Notes: generated by a model not told the origin, from the letters alone. Numbered from the stretch's first letter, positions 33,169 through 41,796 are shown. The stretch: DNA of 64,000 bases from Nocardia beijingensis NBRC 16342 (GCF_001612785.1 NZ_BDBC01000009.1:62001-126000), one strand, 5' to 3'. Program-made: numbers and translations.

Positions 33169-33744
33169 TCAGCGCGGCATGATGCCCATGAGCACGAGCG
33201 CGACGGCGTCGCGCGCCAGATCCGGCGGCAGCTCGCCGTCGAACTGTGTGACGTACAGGTGGACCAGTCCGCCGAGGGCCAGCATGGTCAGCCGGGGATC
33301 AACGGTCGCCGCCACGTCGCCGCGCGTGATGGCGCGCCGGACGATCTCTTCGGACGACGACAGCCGCCGGACCCAGAATTCACGCCGGATCGCCTCGACG
33401 CCCGGATCGGATTCGACGAGCACGCTGCCGCGGATCATGGCTCGGCCGGACGGCGTGCGTGCGAAACGAATGAGATCGGTCGTGAACCGCTCCAGATCGC
33501 CGCGCAACGACCCGGTGTCGGGTAGCGGGATCTCTTCGGCCACCCGGGACAGCAGGGCGTCCAGCAGCAACCGGGGCAGCGTCTTCCAGCGGCGGTAGAT
33601 CGATGTCTCGTGCACGCCCGCGTCGGCGGCGACGTCGGCGACCCGCACGGCGCCGATGCCCGAAGACTCGATCCTGGCCAGGGTCGCGTCGAGCACGGCT
33701 TCGCGCAGACGCGCGCCGCGGATCTGTGCGGGGGGCTCACTCAC
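33169..33744 (-). CDS. TetR-family regulator
   Basis: 191 residues with N-terminal helices (LARIESSGIGAVRVADVAAD, GVHETSIYRRWKTLPRLLLD) and a TetR_C-like domain. It is divergent from the carboxylesterase gene; two near-identical palindromes, at 33753-33774 and 33802-33823, fill the 94-bp gap. The first is only nine bases before the GTG start, so autorepression is likely. Confidence 0.92.
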   Translation of the reverse strand: MSEPPAQIRGARLREAVLDATLARIESSGIGAVRVADVAADAGVHETSIYRRWKTLPRLLLDALLSRVAEEIPLPDTGSLRGDLERFTTDLIRFARTPSGRAMIRGSVLVESDPGVEAIRREFWVRRLSSSEEIVRRAITRGDVAATVDPRLTMLALGGLVHLYVTQFDGELPPDLARDAVALVLMGIMPR

Positions 33745-33752
33745 CGGACGAT

Positions 33753-33774
33753 TATCGCAAGTCTTCTTGCATTA
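33753..33774. promoter_or_regulatory. Operator 1 of the TetR/esterase pair
   Basis: 22-bp near-palindrome beginning TATCGCAAGTC and ending CTTGCATTA. It differs from operator 2 at a few right-arm positions and at the centre. It lies just upstream of the TetR start codon. Confidence 0.85.
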
Positions 33775-33801
33775 TGCGGTGGCGGTTCCTAGTCTCATGC
33801 T

Positions 33802-33823
33802 TATCGCAAGTCGACTTGCGATA
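33802..33823. promoter_or_regulatory. Operator 2 of the TetR/esterase pair
   Basis: Perfect 22-bp palindrome, TATCGCAAGTC followed by its exact reverse complement, 15 bases before the esterase ATG at 33839. The centre-to-centre distance to operator 1 is 49 bp. Confidence 0.92.
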
Positions 33824-33838
33824 GAAGGTGAGAGCGGT

Positions 33839-35176
33839 ATGGACGAGGTGATCGCGCCCTCGGGGCGCTGGCGTGGCGAAGCGCGTGGCGAGGTCGCGGT
33901 GTTCCGTGGCATCCGCTACGCGCGAGCCGAGCGATTCGGTGCGCCTGAGCCGGTCCCGCCGCCCGAGGGGGTGTACGACGCGACGCGCCGCTCCGCGATC
34001 GCGCCGCAGCTGCCGGGACGGCTCGAGAGTGTGATGGGGCGGGCCGAGCCGCTCGAGCAGTCGGAGGACTGCCTCGCGGTCACCGTCACCGCACCCGTCG
34101 CGGCCGAGCCGGGCGGACGTCCGGTGCTGGTGTGGTTGCACGGTGGCGCCTATCTGGCGGGCAGCGGGCAGTGGAACCTGTACGACGCGGTCCGGTTCGT
34201 GGGCGAGACGGGCGTCGTCGTCGTGTCGGTGAGCTACCGGCTCGGCGTGCTGGGTTATCTCCGCGCCCCGGGCGTGTCGGCGGGGAACCTCGGTTTGCTC
34301 GACCAGATCGCGGCGCTGCGGTGGGTACGCGACCACATCGCCGAATTCGGCGGCGATCCGGAGCGCGTCACCGTGGCGGGACAGTCCGCGGGCGGACAGT
34401 CGGTCGTCGCCCTGCTGGGGATCGCGACGGCACGGTCGCTGTTCGCCGGGGCGGTCGTGCAGAGCGCGCCCTTCGGCATCGGATTCCACAGCCACCGGCG
34501 GGCCGAGCGGGTGGGAGCGATGTTCCTCGCCGAACTCGACGCCGATCCCCGCACCGCCTCCCTGCCCGAACTGCTCGCCGCGCAGGGACGCACGGTTCGC
34601 CGGTGCGCCGGGCCCGGCGCGGTGAATTCGGCGCCGCCCTTCTTGCCCGTGGCCGATGCGGGACCCCTGCCGGACGAGCACGCCTGGCGAGAAGCGGTGC
34701 GCACCGGCGCCACCGGTCTGCCGGTCCTCCTCGGCTGCACGGCAGAAGAGGCGCGAGCCTTCTACGGCGGCCCGCATCCGGTCTTCGGCAGGCTCCGGCG
34801 GCTACCGGTGCTCGGCGCCCGGCTCGACTCGGCGGCACAGCGGCTGGTCGGGCGGAAGGCGTTCGAGGACGGCCTGTTCCGATTCGCCGGCGAACTGGCC
34901 GATGCCGGGGCACGCGTGTACTGCTACCGCATGGGACAACTGCACCCGGACAATCCGTACGGCGCGTGCCACTGCATCGATCTGCCGCTGCTGTTCGCCG
35001 ACGGCGACACCTGGCGCGCCGCCCCGATGCTCGCGCCGTTGACCCCGGCGGAGATCGACGAGCTCGGCGTCGGAATTCGCGGCTACTGGGGGGAATTCGC
35101 GCGCGAAGGCCGGATCGCCGACACCGGCTGGACGCCGTACCGGCCGGCTTCGCCTTTCGTCCGGCACTTGCCATGA
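33839..35176 (+). CDS. Type-B carboxylesterase
   Basis: 445-residue esterase of the carboxylesterase/lipase (type B) family. The oxyanion segment is LVWLHGGAYLAGSG, the nucleophile motif is VTVAGQSAGGQSVVALLG (GQSAG, where GESAG is usual), and SEDCLAVTV is the family-typical early segment. The acid and His fit regions around GCTAEEARAF and GACHCIDLP. The ATG at 33839 follows operator 2; the frame runs on upstream through the operators. Expected to be induced by an ester or aromatic ligand sensed by the TetR; the natural substrate is unknown. Confidence 0.9.
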   Translation: MDEVIAPSGRWRGEARGEVAVFRGIRYARAERFGAPEPVPPPEGVYDATRRSAIAPQLPGRLESVMGRAEPLEQSEDCLAVTVTAPVAAEPGGRPVLVWLHGGAYLAGSGQWNLYDAVRFVGETGVVVVSVSYRLGVLGYLRAPGVSAGNLGLLDQIAALRWVRDHIAEFGGDPERVTVAGQSAGGQSVVALLGIATARSLFAGAVVQSAPFGIGFHSHRRAERVGAMFLAELDADPRTASLPELLAAQGRTVRRCAGPGAVNSAPPFLPVADAGPLPDEHAWREAVRTGATGLPVLLGCTAEEARAFYGGPHPVFGRLRRLPVLGARLDSAAQRLVGRKAFEDGLFRFAGELADAGARVYCYRMGQLHPDNPYGACHCIDLPLLFADGDTWRAAPMLAPLTPAEIDELGVGIRGYWGEFAREGRIADTGWTPYRPASPFVRHLP

Positions 35177-35198
35177 GCGCTCGTGCCGCCGATGCGCG

Positions 35199-36047
35199 CT
35201 ATGCCCGTGCCAAGCGTCGCTTCTGGAGTTCGACGTCGAAGGTCGGCGGGGGCCAGTCGAGATCCAACTGCTCGAGTGCCGCGATCAGCAGTTCGGTGAC
35301 GGCGAGGCGGGAGTACCACTTGCGATCGGATGGCACGACGTGCCACGGCGCGTACCCGGTGGAGGTGCGGTCCAGCATCGCCTGGTACGCGTCCTGGTAC
35401 GCGGGCCAGAACGCGCGCTCGTCGATGTCGGACGGATCGAATTTCCAGAACTTGTCCGCGCGTTCCAGTCGCTCGGCCAGGCGCCGCTTCTGTTCGTCGA
35501 GCGAGACGAACATGGCCACCTTCACCAGCGAGGTGCCCTCGTCCACCAGTTCCCGTTCGAACGCGTTGATCTCGTCGTAGCGCGGCTCCCACACCGTCGG
35601 CGGCACCAGATTGTGCACCCGCACCACCAGCACGTCCTCGTAGTGCGAGCGATCGAACACACCGAGCTGACCCGCGCGCGGCAGCGCCTTGCGGATGCGC
35701 CACAGATAGTGATGGCGGCTCTCCTCCGGCGTCGGCACGCCGAACGCCGCGTGGTCGACGCCCTGCGGGTCGACCGAGCCGATGACGTGCCGGACGATGC
35801 CGCCCTTGCCCGCGGTGTCCATGCCCTGCAGAACCAGCAGCACGTTGCGCCGGTCGCCACCGGCCCGGCCGTTGGCGTACAGCTTCTCTTGCAGATCCGA
35901 CAGCACGCGGGCGCGTTCGGCGAGCTGGGCGATGCCTTCCTTCTTACCGCCGCTGAATCCCGGCGTCCCGGAGGTGTCCAACTCGGCCACACGCAAGCCG
36001 TCGGCTCGCAGAGCCTCGGTAGGCGACACCGTCCACTGCTTCGGCAT
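35199..36047 (-). CDS. ppk2: Polyphosphate kinase 2 family protein
   Basis: 282-residue PPK2, which phosphorylates nucleotides with polyphosphate or makes polyphosphate. Walker A is LVLQGMDTAGKGGIVRHV (about residue 74), Walker B GVFDRSHYEDVLVVRVHN, and the lid segment SLDEQKRRLAERLERADKFWK; the C-terminal WHVVPSDRKWYSRLAV is conserved. Length and the presence of a single domain fit the class I type found in mycobacteria. Convergent with the esterase. Confidence 0.93.
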   Translation of the reverse strand: MPKQWTVSPTEALRADGLRVAELDTSGTPGFSGGKKEGIAQLAERARVLSDLQEKLYANGRAGGDRRNVLLVLQGMDTAGKGGIVRHVIGSVDPQGVDHAAFGVPTPEESRHHYLWRIRKALPRAGQLGVFDRSHYEDVLVVRVHNLVPPTVWEPRYDEINAFERELVDEGTSLVKVAMFVSLDEQKRRLAERLERADKFWKFDPSDIDERAFWPAYQDAYQAMLDRTSTGYAPWHVVPSDRKWYSRLAVTELLIAALEQLDLDWPPPTFDVELQKRRLARA

Positions 36048-36074
36048 GGCTCAACAGTAGTTGTCGCGCCCGCG

Positions 36075-36800
36075 TCACACCTGCGCGAGCCGCAGCAGCT
36101 GCGTGGCGAACTCCTCGTCGGACACCGGGGTGAGGACGAGATCGTGCGCGGTGGTGAGCAAGTAGCGGCCGTCGCCGGTGAAGTCCAGCCAGGTGCGATG
36201 GCGGGTGGGCGGTGACATCGGGTTCTCCGGCTCCACCGTGACGGTGATGAAGCCACGCCCGTCCACCGGCTTGCGCAGGACTTGGCGGAACTTCGCCGCG
36301 CCGCGATGACCATTGGTGACGAACGGCTCGGTGCGATCCGCATCCAGCACGGCGTCCTGCGGCTCGCGCATCGGGGCGAGCCTGCCCGGCCGCCCCGGAC
36401 CGATGATCTGTACCAGGCGTTCGCCCACGGCACGGGCGTGGCACATCTGTACGCTCACCCGCTCCGGTGTGGCGACCAGAATGCTCGCGTGGTTGTGCAC
36501 CACGGCGGCGAACGCGAGAATCCGCTCGGACTCGGCGCCGTCGCCGTTGCGCGCGAGTGCCGTGCGTTCGCCGGAGACGGTGATGGTGGTCGCGTCGTTG
36601 CGCGCGCAGAGCATCAGCGCGGCGGCCAGATCCGGGTCGGCTTGGCGGGCGAAACGCTGCGGCAGGCGGAGGGCGTGGTGTTCGGACTCGGTCCGCGCCG
36701 TCGCCGATGGGACCATGTTGACCGGGTAGGGCCTGCGGTCCAGGCTCGTTTCGTTCGTCCAGACATGCGTGAATTCGTCCGGGGTGAGCACCCATTTCAC
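36075..36800 (-). CDS. EspG-family ESX secretion-associated chaperone
   Basis: 241 residues resembling EspG (PF14011), the cytoplasmic chaperone that binds PE-PPE pairs and keeps them soluble for type VII (ESX) secretion. It begins MKWVLTPDEFTHVWTNE, family-typical, and has the two-lobe pattern (LAAALMLCARNDATTITVSG and GFITVTVEPE) with the C-terminal TGDGRYLLTTAHDLVLTPVS. Its GTG overlaps the WXG/PPE-like gene stop by four bases. It would serve the two upstream small genes, which have the layout of a secreted pair. Confidence 0.85.
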   Translation of the reverse strand: MKWVLTPDEFTHVWTNETSLDRRPYPVNMVPSATARTESEHHALRLPQRFARQADPDLAAALMLCARNDATTITVSGERTALARNGDGAESERILAFAAVVHNHASILVATPERVSVQMCHARAVGERLVQIIGPGRPGRLAPMREPQDAVLDADRTEPFVTNGHRGAAKFRQVLRKPVDGRGFITVTVEPENPMSPPTRHRTWLDFTGDGRYLLTTAHDLVLTPVSDEEFATQLLRLAQV

Positions 36801-37453
36801 CGTGCGCCGCCTCCGCGGACGGAATCCGGATCGCCGGGTGCGGTGTCGAAATCTTCGTGCGGCCGGGGGAAGCGGGGAACGCGGTCGCCGGTGGCGGGCA
36901 TGGTCGGGGTGTAGACGTACGTCATCGTGTCCCGGACATCCGCCTCGATGTCTGCCGCCGCACTATCGTGTTCCATCCTACGTTTTCCACCGTAAACCGC
37001 TTCGGCGACCGGGTCCGCCAGCGGCCGATACCGCTGCGGCGGCGCGATCGCGCCCCGGACCGTCTGCGCGGCATCGCTATTCAACTCCATCAGCCGGGCG
37101 ACCGCCCGGCACACGTCGTGCACGTCTTCGCCCGCGCGGACGAACTGCCTGGTCGCGCCGACGGCGGCGTCGGCTGCCCGGCCCGACCAGCGCGCGAACT
37201 CGCGGTTGGTGGCGTCGGAGAAGGCTTGGAACGCGTCGGCCACCGCGGTCGCGTTGGCCTGCCACGCCGCGGCGATGCGGCCGAGCGCCGCCGGGTCGAG
37301 CGCTTCGTGCACCAGATCCCAGATCTGCTGGTGGGTATAGGCGCCGAACAGTTCCCGATCCGGTGCATAGGCGGGATCGGTCGCGTCGTCGGTGAATCGG
37401 GCCAGTTCCTGCCGGATGCCGTCGGCGGCTGCGCGTGCCGCGGGGTCTGCCAT
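36797..37453 (-). CDS. WXG/PPE-like putative ESX substrate
   Basis: 218 residues, mostly helical in the first 140. It carries a WSG (WXG) turn in FARWSGRAADAAVGATRQF after a long helix (LGRIAAAWQANATAVADAF), the pattern of WXG100/PPE-type proteins. The C-terminus is a Pro-rich unstructured tail (VPRFPRPHEDFDTAPGD). It lacks the canonical PPE start of mycobacteria. It lies between a PE-like small gene and EspG, with which it overlaps, so an ESX-secreted protein chaperoned by EspG is the best inference. Confidence 0.65.
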   Translation of the reverse strand: MADPAARAAADGIRQELARFTDDATDPAYAPDRELFGAYTHQQIWDLVHEALDPAALGRIAAAWQANATAVADAFQAFSDATNREFARWSGRAADAAVGATRQFVRAGEDVHDVCRAVARLMELNSDAAQTVRGAIAPPQRYRPLADPVAEAVYGGKRRMEHDSAAADIEADVRDTMTYVYTPTMPATGDRVPRFPRPHEDFDTAPGDPDSVRGGGAR

Positions 37454-37494
37454 CCGTCGTCCCCCTCAGTCGGTCCCGGCGCGCGGGTGCGCGC

Positions 37495-37887
37495 TCACCG
37501 GGGCTCCAGATATTCGGCGACCAGCCGCAACGCGGCCTGATTCGCCGCCTCCGCGTCGGCCAGCCGGTTGGCCGCGGCGAGATACGCGGCCTTGAACAGC
37601 AGCGCCGTTTCCTGGAACGCGGCAAGGGTGTCCAGGTATTGCCGTCCCTTCGCGGCGAATCCGCGGGTGAGGCCGTGTCCGGTGGGCAGATCGGGAAAAC
37701 CGGTCACGTCGGTGACGAGGTATTCGCCGGCCATCGCGCGGCCGAGATCGTCGACCAGTTGGTCGCACGCGGCGGCGAGATTCTCCGCGACCGCGGTGTC
37801 CAGTTCGAACCTCTCGCCCCCGCCGGCGCCGATGGCCGCCGCGTACAGCTCGCGCGCCGCCCCCTGCCCGGTGTCGGGTACCGCCAC
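37495..37887 (-). CDS. PE-like small putative ESX substrate partner
   Basis: 130 residues of likely helical hairpin (FELDTAVAENLAAACDQLVD, then FQETALLFKAAYLAAANRLA) separated by a Gly/Pro-rich middle. It contains YLVTD (about residue 57), which fits the YxxxD/E secretion motif, though not at the usual C-terminal end. First gene of the PE-like / WXG-like / EspG operon. GTG start. Identity as a PE family protein is inferred from size and context, not from the PE motif itself. Confidence 0.55.
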   Translation of the reverse strand: MAVPDTGQGAARELYAAAIGAGGGERFELDTAVAENLAAACDQLVDDLGRAMAGEYLVTDVTGFPDLPTGHGLTRGFAAKGRQYLDTLAAFQETALLFKAAYLAAANRLADAEAANQAALRLVAEYLEPR

Positions 37888-38064
37888 GTGGAAGCCCCCT
37901 TCCGCTCGGTCCTGTTCGTACCGCGCTGTACTGGAGTCGCACTTTACCGGGCGGTTCAGCGCGGCGGACGGCCTCGGTAGGAGCTTGTGCGCGTGCCCCG
38001 GCGCCCGGCTCCGCCGTTGTTACACTGACCAGCGGTCCGAGGGGCGGTGTGGGGAAGGCGACCG

Positions 38065-38793
38065 GTGGCCGGAAGCGATGGGATAGTCCCGAAATATCTA
38101 CAGATCTCCGAGCATTTGCGGGAACTGATCGAGCGTGGGGAACTGGCGCCCGGCGCCGAGGTGCCGTCGGAGCGCGAACTCGCCGCGAGCTGGAAGGTGG
38201 CAAGGCCGACCGCGGCCAAGGCGCTGAACATGTTGCGCCAGCAGGGAATCGTCGCATCCCGTCGTGGGTCGGGCACCTATGTGGCCGAGCGTCCGGCGTT
38301 GCTGCGGGAGAGCGCGCCCCGATACGGGCCCGCGCCCGAGAGTGAATCGGTGACCGTGCTGGGAGCCGAAATGCTGGAAGGACCGCGGGATGTCACCGAA
38401 ACGCTCGGCCTTCCCGTGCCGAGTGCGGTGTTCACGCTGAAACTGCTGTGCGAGAACAGTTCTGGAGCCGAGCGGCTGGTCACCTGTTGGTATCCGGGTC
38501 AGTTCGCCGAGGGTGCGCCTTCCACCGATCCGGGTGCAATCGCGCGCTCTCTGGAAGACGCGATCTCCCGCGCCGCCGTCGTCGTGCGCGAGAGTGTCGG
38601 CGCACGGCTGGCCGCGGAGGACGAACGGCGTCTTCTCGCGCTGCCGGATCCGGCGGCGGTGCTGGTCGTGCACCGCGTCGTTCTGGACGGGCGCGGCGTC
38701 GCGCTGGAGTACCGCGAGACCGTCCACCCACCCGGACGCCCGACCGTGACGCGCGAGTATCCGGCCAGGTCAGCGGCCGATTTCCGCCGTTGA
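38065..38793 (+). CDS. GntR-family regulator (HutC type)
   Basis: 242 residues. Winged helix at the N-terminus with YLQISEHLRELIERGELAPG and VPSERELAASWKVARPTAAK, then GIVASRRGSGTYVAE; the C-terminal UTRA-type ligand domain (LPDPAAVLVVHRVVLDGRG) fits the HutC subfamily. The GTG at 38065 has GGGAAGG upstream; earlier in-frame GTGs at 38047 and 38050 are less likely. Followed by a 63-aa protein. Confidence 0.9.
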   Translation: MAGSDGIVPKYLQISEHLRELIERGELAPGAEVPSERELAASWKVARPTAAKALNMLRQQGIVASRRGSGTYVAERPALLRESAPRYGPAPESESVTVLGAEMLEGPRDVTETLGLPVPSAVFTLKLLCENSSGAERLVTCWYPGQFAEGAPSTDPGAIARSLEDAISRAAVVVRESVGARLAAEDERRLLALPDPAAVLVVHRVVLDGRGVALEYRETVHPPGRPTVTREYPARSAADFRR

Positions 38794-38854
38794 CACCCCC
38801 GCGGCGCAACTGGCATAGTCCACTTGTCGGGAGTGGTGAAGGGCGGGAGGGGCG

Positions 38855-39046
38855 ATGTCCGATCAGTTGACCGTCGGCGGCTGGGTGGTCGTGGGGGAGC
38901 AGTGCTCGGTCCGCTTGGCCCCGGTACCGCGCGACGACTTGGTGGCTTTCGTCTTCGAAAGCAGTGGAACCGAATTCGAATTGGCGCTGGCCCCCGCGAT
39001 CCTGCATCGCATGCTCGACCTCGGCAACGCTGCGCCCGCGCCGTGA
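38855..39046 (+). CDS. Small hypothetical protein, 63 aa
   Basis: Unknown. MSDQLTVGGWVVVGEQCSVR then a mixed beta/alpha pattern (LVAFVFESSGTEFELALAP, ILHRMLDLG), a complete small domain without signal peptide. A strong GGGAGGGG stands two bases before the ATG, and the codons have high GC at third positions. It may be co-transcribed with the GntR gene, 61 bases upstream. Confidence 0.6.
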   Translation: MSDQLTVGGWVVVGEQCSVRLAPVPRDDLVAFVFESSGTEFELALAPAILHRMLDLGNAAPAP

Positions 39047-39175
39047 CTCGGTTCGGCGGACGGCCCTTACGCGTGCCCTGGTTCGCGGGCAGTCGGCCCA
39101 CAGGTCATGTCTGCGCCGGCGAGTTGATTTCCCAGGCCGGAACCTCAGTGGCGGAAGGGATTTCGGCGACCTGGT

Positions 39176-40066
39176 CTACGCGTCTATGAACAGGTCGTTG
39201 GCGAGCGCGCCGGAGCCCGGCACGACCCGATAGTGGTCCAGGTCGACGCGGCCGTGGGAAGCGAGGACATCCTCGTCCAGCAGCAGCTGGCCGGTGTAGG
39301 CGTCCGCGGAGCTGGTCACGATCAGCAGAGCGGCATCCGCGCAGATGAACGGGTTGCGGGACGCGGCGACGGCCTCCGCGCCGCCGAGTAGGTTGCGCAC
39401 CGCGGCGGTGTCGATCTTCGTGCGCGGCCACAGGGAGTTCACGGCGATGCCGTAGCGCCGGAACTCGTGTGCCAGACCGATGGTCGCCACGCTGACACCG
39501 TATTTGGAGACGGTGTAGGCCACCCCGTTGCCCACGTGTTCGGGATTCATGTTGAGCGGTGGGGAGAGGGTGAGGATGTGGGGATTCCGCCCGGCCTGGG
39601 CCGAGGCGCGCAGATGCGGCAGCGCCAGCTTGGACAGCAGGAACGGCGCACGGACATTGACCGCTTGCATGTGGTCGTAGCGCTGCATGCCGATCTCTTC
39701 GGCGCCGGTGAGGTCGACCGATCCCGCGTTGTTGACCAGGATGTCGATGCCGCCGAAGCGCTCGGCGATCCGATCGACCGCCTCGGTCATCGCCTTGTCG
39801 TCGCGGACATCCGCCACCAGCGGCAGTACGGCGCCGCCCGCGGCCTCGGCCTCGGCGGCGGCGGTGTGGATGGTGCCGGGCAGTTTGGGGTGTGGCTCCT
39901 GGGTGCGAGCGATCATCGCGACGTTCGCGCCCTCCGCGGCGAACCTGATCGCGATCGCCAGGCCGATGCCACGGCTGGCGCCGGTGACGACGACGGTCCT
40001 GCCCGCGAGCAGGTCCCCGGTCGCCTCTCCGGGAGCGGACGCGGGCGTGGGTAGGGGACTGTTCAT
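39176..40066 (-). CDS. Short-chain dehydrogenase/reductase
   Basis: 296-residue SDR. The cofactor motif is VVTGASRGIGLAIAIRFAAE, the NNAG motif is ILVNNAGSVDLTG, and the catalytic YxxxK is seen in AYTVSKYGVSVATIG with LTLSPP before it supplying the Ser. The C-terminal SADAYTGQLLLDEDVLASHG resembles HSDL2-like SDRs. The ATG at 40066 has GAGGA upstream; the longer frame from 40237 is not supported. Substrate unknown. Divergent from the anti-sigma-like gene. Confidence 0.88.
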   Translation of the reverse strand: MNSPLPTPASAPGEATGDLLAGRTVVVTGASRGIGLAIAIRFAAEGANVAMIARTQEPHPKLPGTIHTAAAEAEAAGGAVLPLVADVRDDKAMTEAVDRIAERFGGIDILVNNAGSVDLTGAEEIGMQRYDHMQAVNVRAPFLLSKLALPHLRASAQAGRNPHILTLSPPLNMNPEHVGNGVAYTVSKYGVSVATIGLAHEFRRYGIAVNSLWPRTKIDTAAVRNLLGGAEAVAASRNPFICADAALLIVTSSADAYTGQLLLDEDVLASHGRVDLDHYRVVPGSGALANDLFIDA

Positions 40067-40259
40067 GGCTGGGTCCTCTGGCTGGAATACGCGATCTTGT
40101 CGAGTGAGGCTAGCTGGCATTCGCCGGGCGCGGGGACGGATCGTTGTCCCCGCTTGGTTCACCGCGGGCATGGCTCGGCCTGCCCGAGGGCGATCGAAAG
40201 CCGCTGCGCGCCTACGCGGCAGCGATCGGAAGTTCAATCGAATTTTCTGTGTGATCCGT

Positions 40260-40287
40260 GGAACCGGGAATGGCCGGGGTGCGTCAA
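40260..40287 (+). promoter_or_regulatory. ECF sigma factor-type promoter
   Basis: GGAACC (40260-40265), exactly 16 bases, CGTCAA (40282-40287). This is the ECF consensus (SigM/SigE-type, GGAAC-N16-CGTC) known in mycobacteria. It points to the gene starting 44 bases after its -10, whose product looks like an anti-sigma factor. Confidence 0.75.
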
Positions 40288-40330
40288 TAACAGTGACCAG
40301 CTTTCAATGGATGCGAACAACGGAGGTGCG

Positions 40331-41095
40331 ATGGCCACCCGGACGGTGCCGCGGCCTCCGTTTCCGCCCGCGTTACTGGCCGATCTGCACGCAGGCAATG
40401 TGACTGCCGCACAGCGCGAGCGGTTGTGGCCGATCGTCTCCCGCGATCCGGAAGCATCGCGGTACCTGCGCGGGCTGGACGAGGTCAGCGCCGAGCTGGG
40501 TGCGTTGAACCGGGACGAACGCGTCGTCCACACCATGCCGGAGGACGTCGCCGCCCGGCTCGCCCGACTCATGGACGCACTCCCAGCGCCCGAGGACGCC
40601 CACGCGCTTCCGCGTATCCGCGCGGGCCGATTCCGCTTCGATGGCCGGAAATCCCGTTCCGGCACGGTTTCCGTGTTCACAATCGGCGAGCACCGCCGCA
40701 CCAGGGCCCGCAGGTTCGCGACGGCAGCCGCGGTGATCGTGACCGTCGCCGCGGCGGGCTCGGTCATCGCGCCGATGGACGGCCGAGACGCCCCCGTCCC
40801 CACCGCACAACTCGCCATCGGCGACGACGAGCTCACCGCCACCATGGCGCTCGGCACGCTGGGCCGCCACACCGTCACCGGGCCTCTGGCCGACCCGGAA
40901 TCGTTACGGCGCTGCGTCCACGCGAACGGGCTCGACCGGGCGGTGCTCGGCTCGGCCGACATCGCGTTCCGGGGCGGCGACGCGGTGCTCGTCCTGCTCA
41001 GCGGCCCGCGCCCGCCCGCCATCACCGTGCTCGTCGTCGGTACCGGCTGCGCCACCGGTGACCCGCAGCGAAAGGTGGTGCAGGACATCGGCTGA
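40331..41095 (+). CDS. Anti-sigma factor-like single-pass membrane protein, 254 aa
   Basis: N-terminal cytoplasmic domain (LLADLHAGNVTAAQRERLWP and AARLARLMDALPAPED), one membrane helix (FATAAAVIVTVAAAGSVIAP, about residues 131-150) and an extracytoplasmic domain. Size and layout resemble the mycobacterial SigM anti-sigma factor RsmA (Rv3912), recalled from memory, and it lies behind an ECF promoter. No ECF sigma gene is adjacent, which is unusual because anti-sigma genes normally follow their sigma gene. The ATG at 40331 has GGAGG four bases upstream. Confidence 0.55.
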   Translation: MATRTVPRPPFPPALLADLHAGNVTAAQRERLWPIVSRDPEASRYLRGLDEVSAELGALNRDERVVHTMPEDVAARLARLMDALPAPEDAHALPRIRAGRFRFDGRKSRSGTVSVFTIGEHRRTRARRFATAAAVIVTVAAAGSVIAPMDGRDAPVPTAQLAIGDDELTATMALGTLGRHTVTGPLADPESLRRCVHANGLDRAVLGSADIAFRGGDAVLVLLSGPRPPAITVLVVGTGCATGDPQRKVVQDIG

Positions 41096-41161
41096 CCTTC
41101 GTCGCGGCAGGTCGACCACACCCGCGGTGCACGGCACCGGCTCCGCCACGGGCGGTAGGCT

Positions 41162-41175
41162 ATGACAGTCGTCAT
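41162..41175. promoter_or_regulatory. Palindrome before the LmrA-type TetR gene
   Basis: ATGAC-AGTC-GTCAT, ending 18 bases before the GTG start and overlapping a TATGAC -10-like sequence. A probable autoregulatory site. Confidence 0.55.
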
Positions 41176-41193
41176 GGACAAGGGAGGAGAAGG

Positions 41194-41796
41194 GTGGCCG
41201 AAACGCCGCAGGCGCGGGATCGGATGGTGGCCGGCGCGGCCGACATGATCCGCCGCCACGGCCTGAACGCGACCAGCGTGCGGGACCTGGCCAAACACGC
41301 CCAGGCGCCGCTCGGCTCCACCTACCACTACTTTCCGGGCGGCAAAGCGCAGCTGGCGACCGAAGCCGTGCGTTTCGCTGAGGCGCTGGCCGCCCGCGAA
41401 CTGGCGCGAGGGCTGTCCGCCGGGCCGGTCGCCGGATTGCGAGCGTTCGCGGACATGTGGCGGAAGGTGCTGGCCGACAACGACTTTCAGGCCGGATGCC
41501 CGGTGCTCGCGGTCTCGATCGAGGCGCAAGGGGACGACGGCGAACCGCAACGGGCCGCCGCGGCCGCCTTCGACAACTGGACCGGGCTGTTCACGCGGTC
41601 GTTGCGCGACCACGGCGCGAGCGCGTCCGACGCCGAGCAGACCGCCACCCTGATCATCGCCGCGGTCGAGGGCGCGGTGGCGATGTGCCGGGTGGAGCGC
41701 GGCACCCGCCCGCTCGATCGCACCGTGGACAAGCTCGAATCCCTGACCCGAGCCGTCACCGGCGCACGAGCACCGCGCCCGAACGCGGCGACCTAG
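41194..41796 (+). CDS. TetR-family regulator (LmrA/YxaF type)
   Basis: 200 residues with GAADMIRRHGLNATSVRDLA and PLGSTYHYFPGGKAQLATEA, where PLGSxYHYFPGGK is the hallmark of the LmrA/YxaF TetR subgroup. Very strong GGGAGGAG upstream of the GTG start. The stop TAG shares its bases with the stop of the convergent methyltransferase. No divergent target is adjacent, so targets other than itself are unknown. Confidence 0.88.
   Translation: MAETPQARDRMVAGAADMIRRHGLNATSVRDLAKHAQAPLGSTYHYFPGGKAQLATEAVRFAEALAARELARGLSAGPVAGLRAFADMWRKVLADNDFQAGCPVLAVSIEAQGDDGEPQRAAAAAFDNWTGLFTRSLRDHGASASDAEQTATLIIAAVEGAVAMCRVERGTRPLDRTVDKLESLTRAVTGARAPRPNAAT

Noticed and set aside
40130..40153. GCGGGGAC/GTCCCCGC hairpin in the gap before the anti-sigma-like gene
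   Set aside because: It lies upstream of the ECF promoter and between divergent genes; no gene end is near and no function could be assigned.
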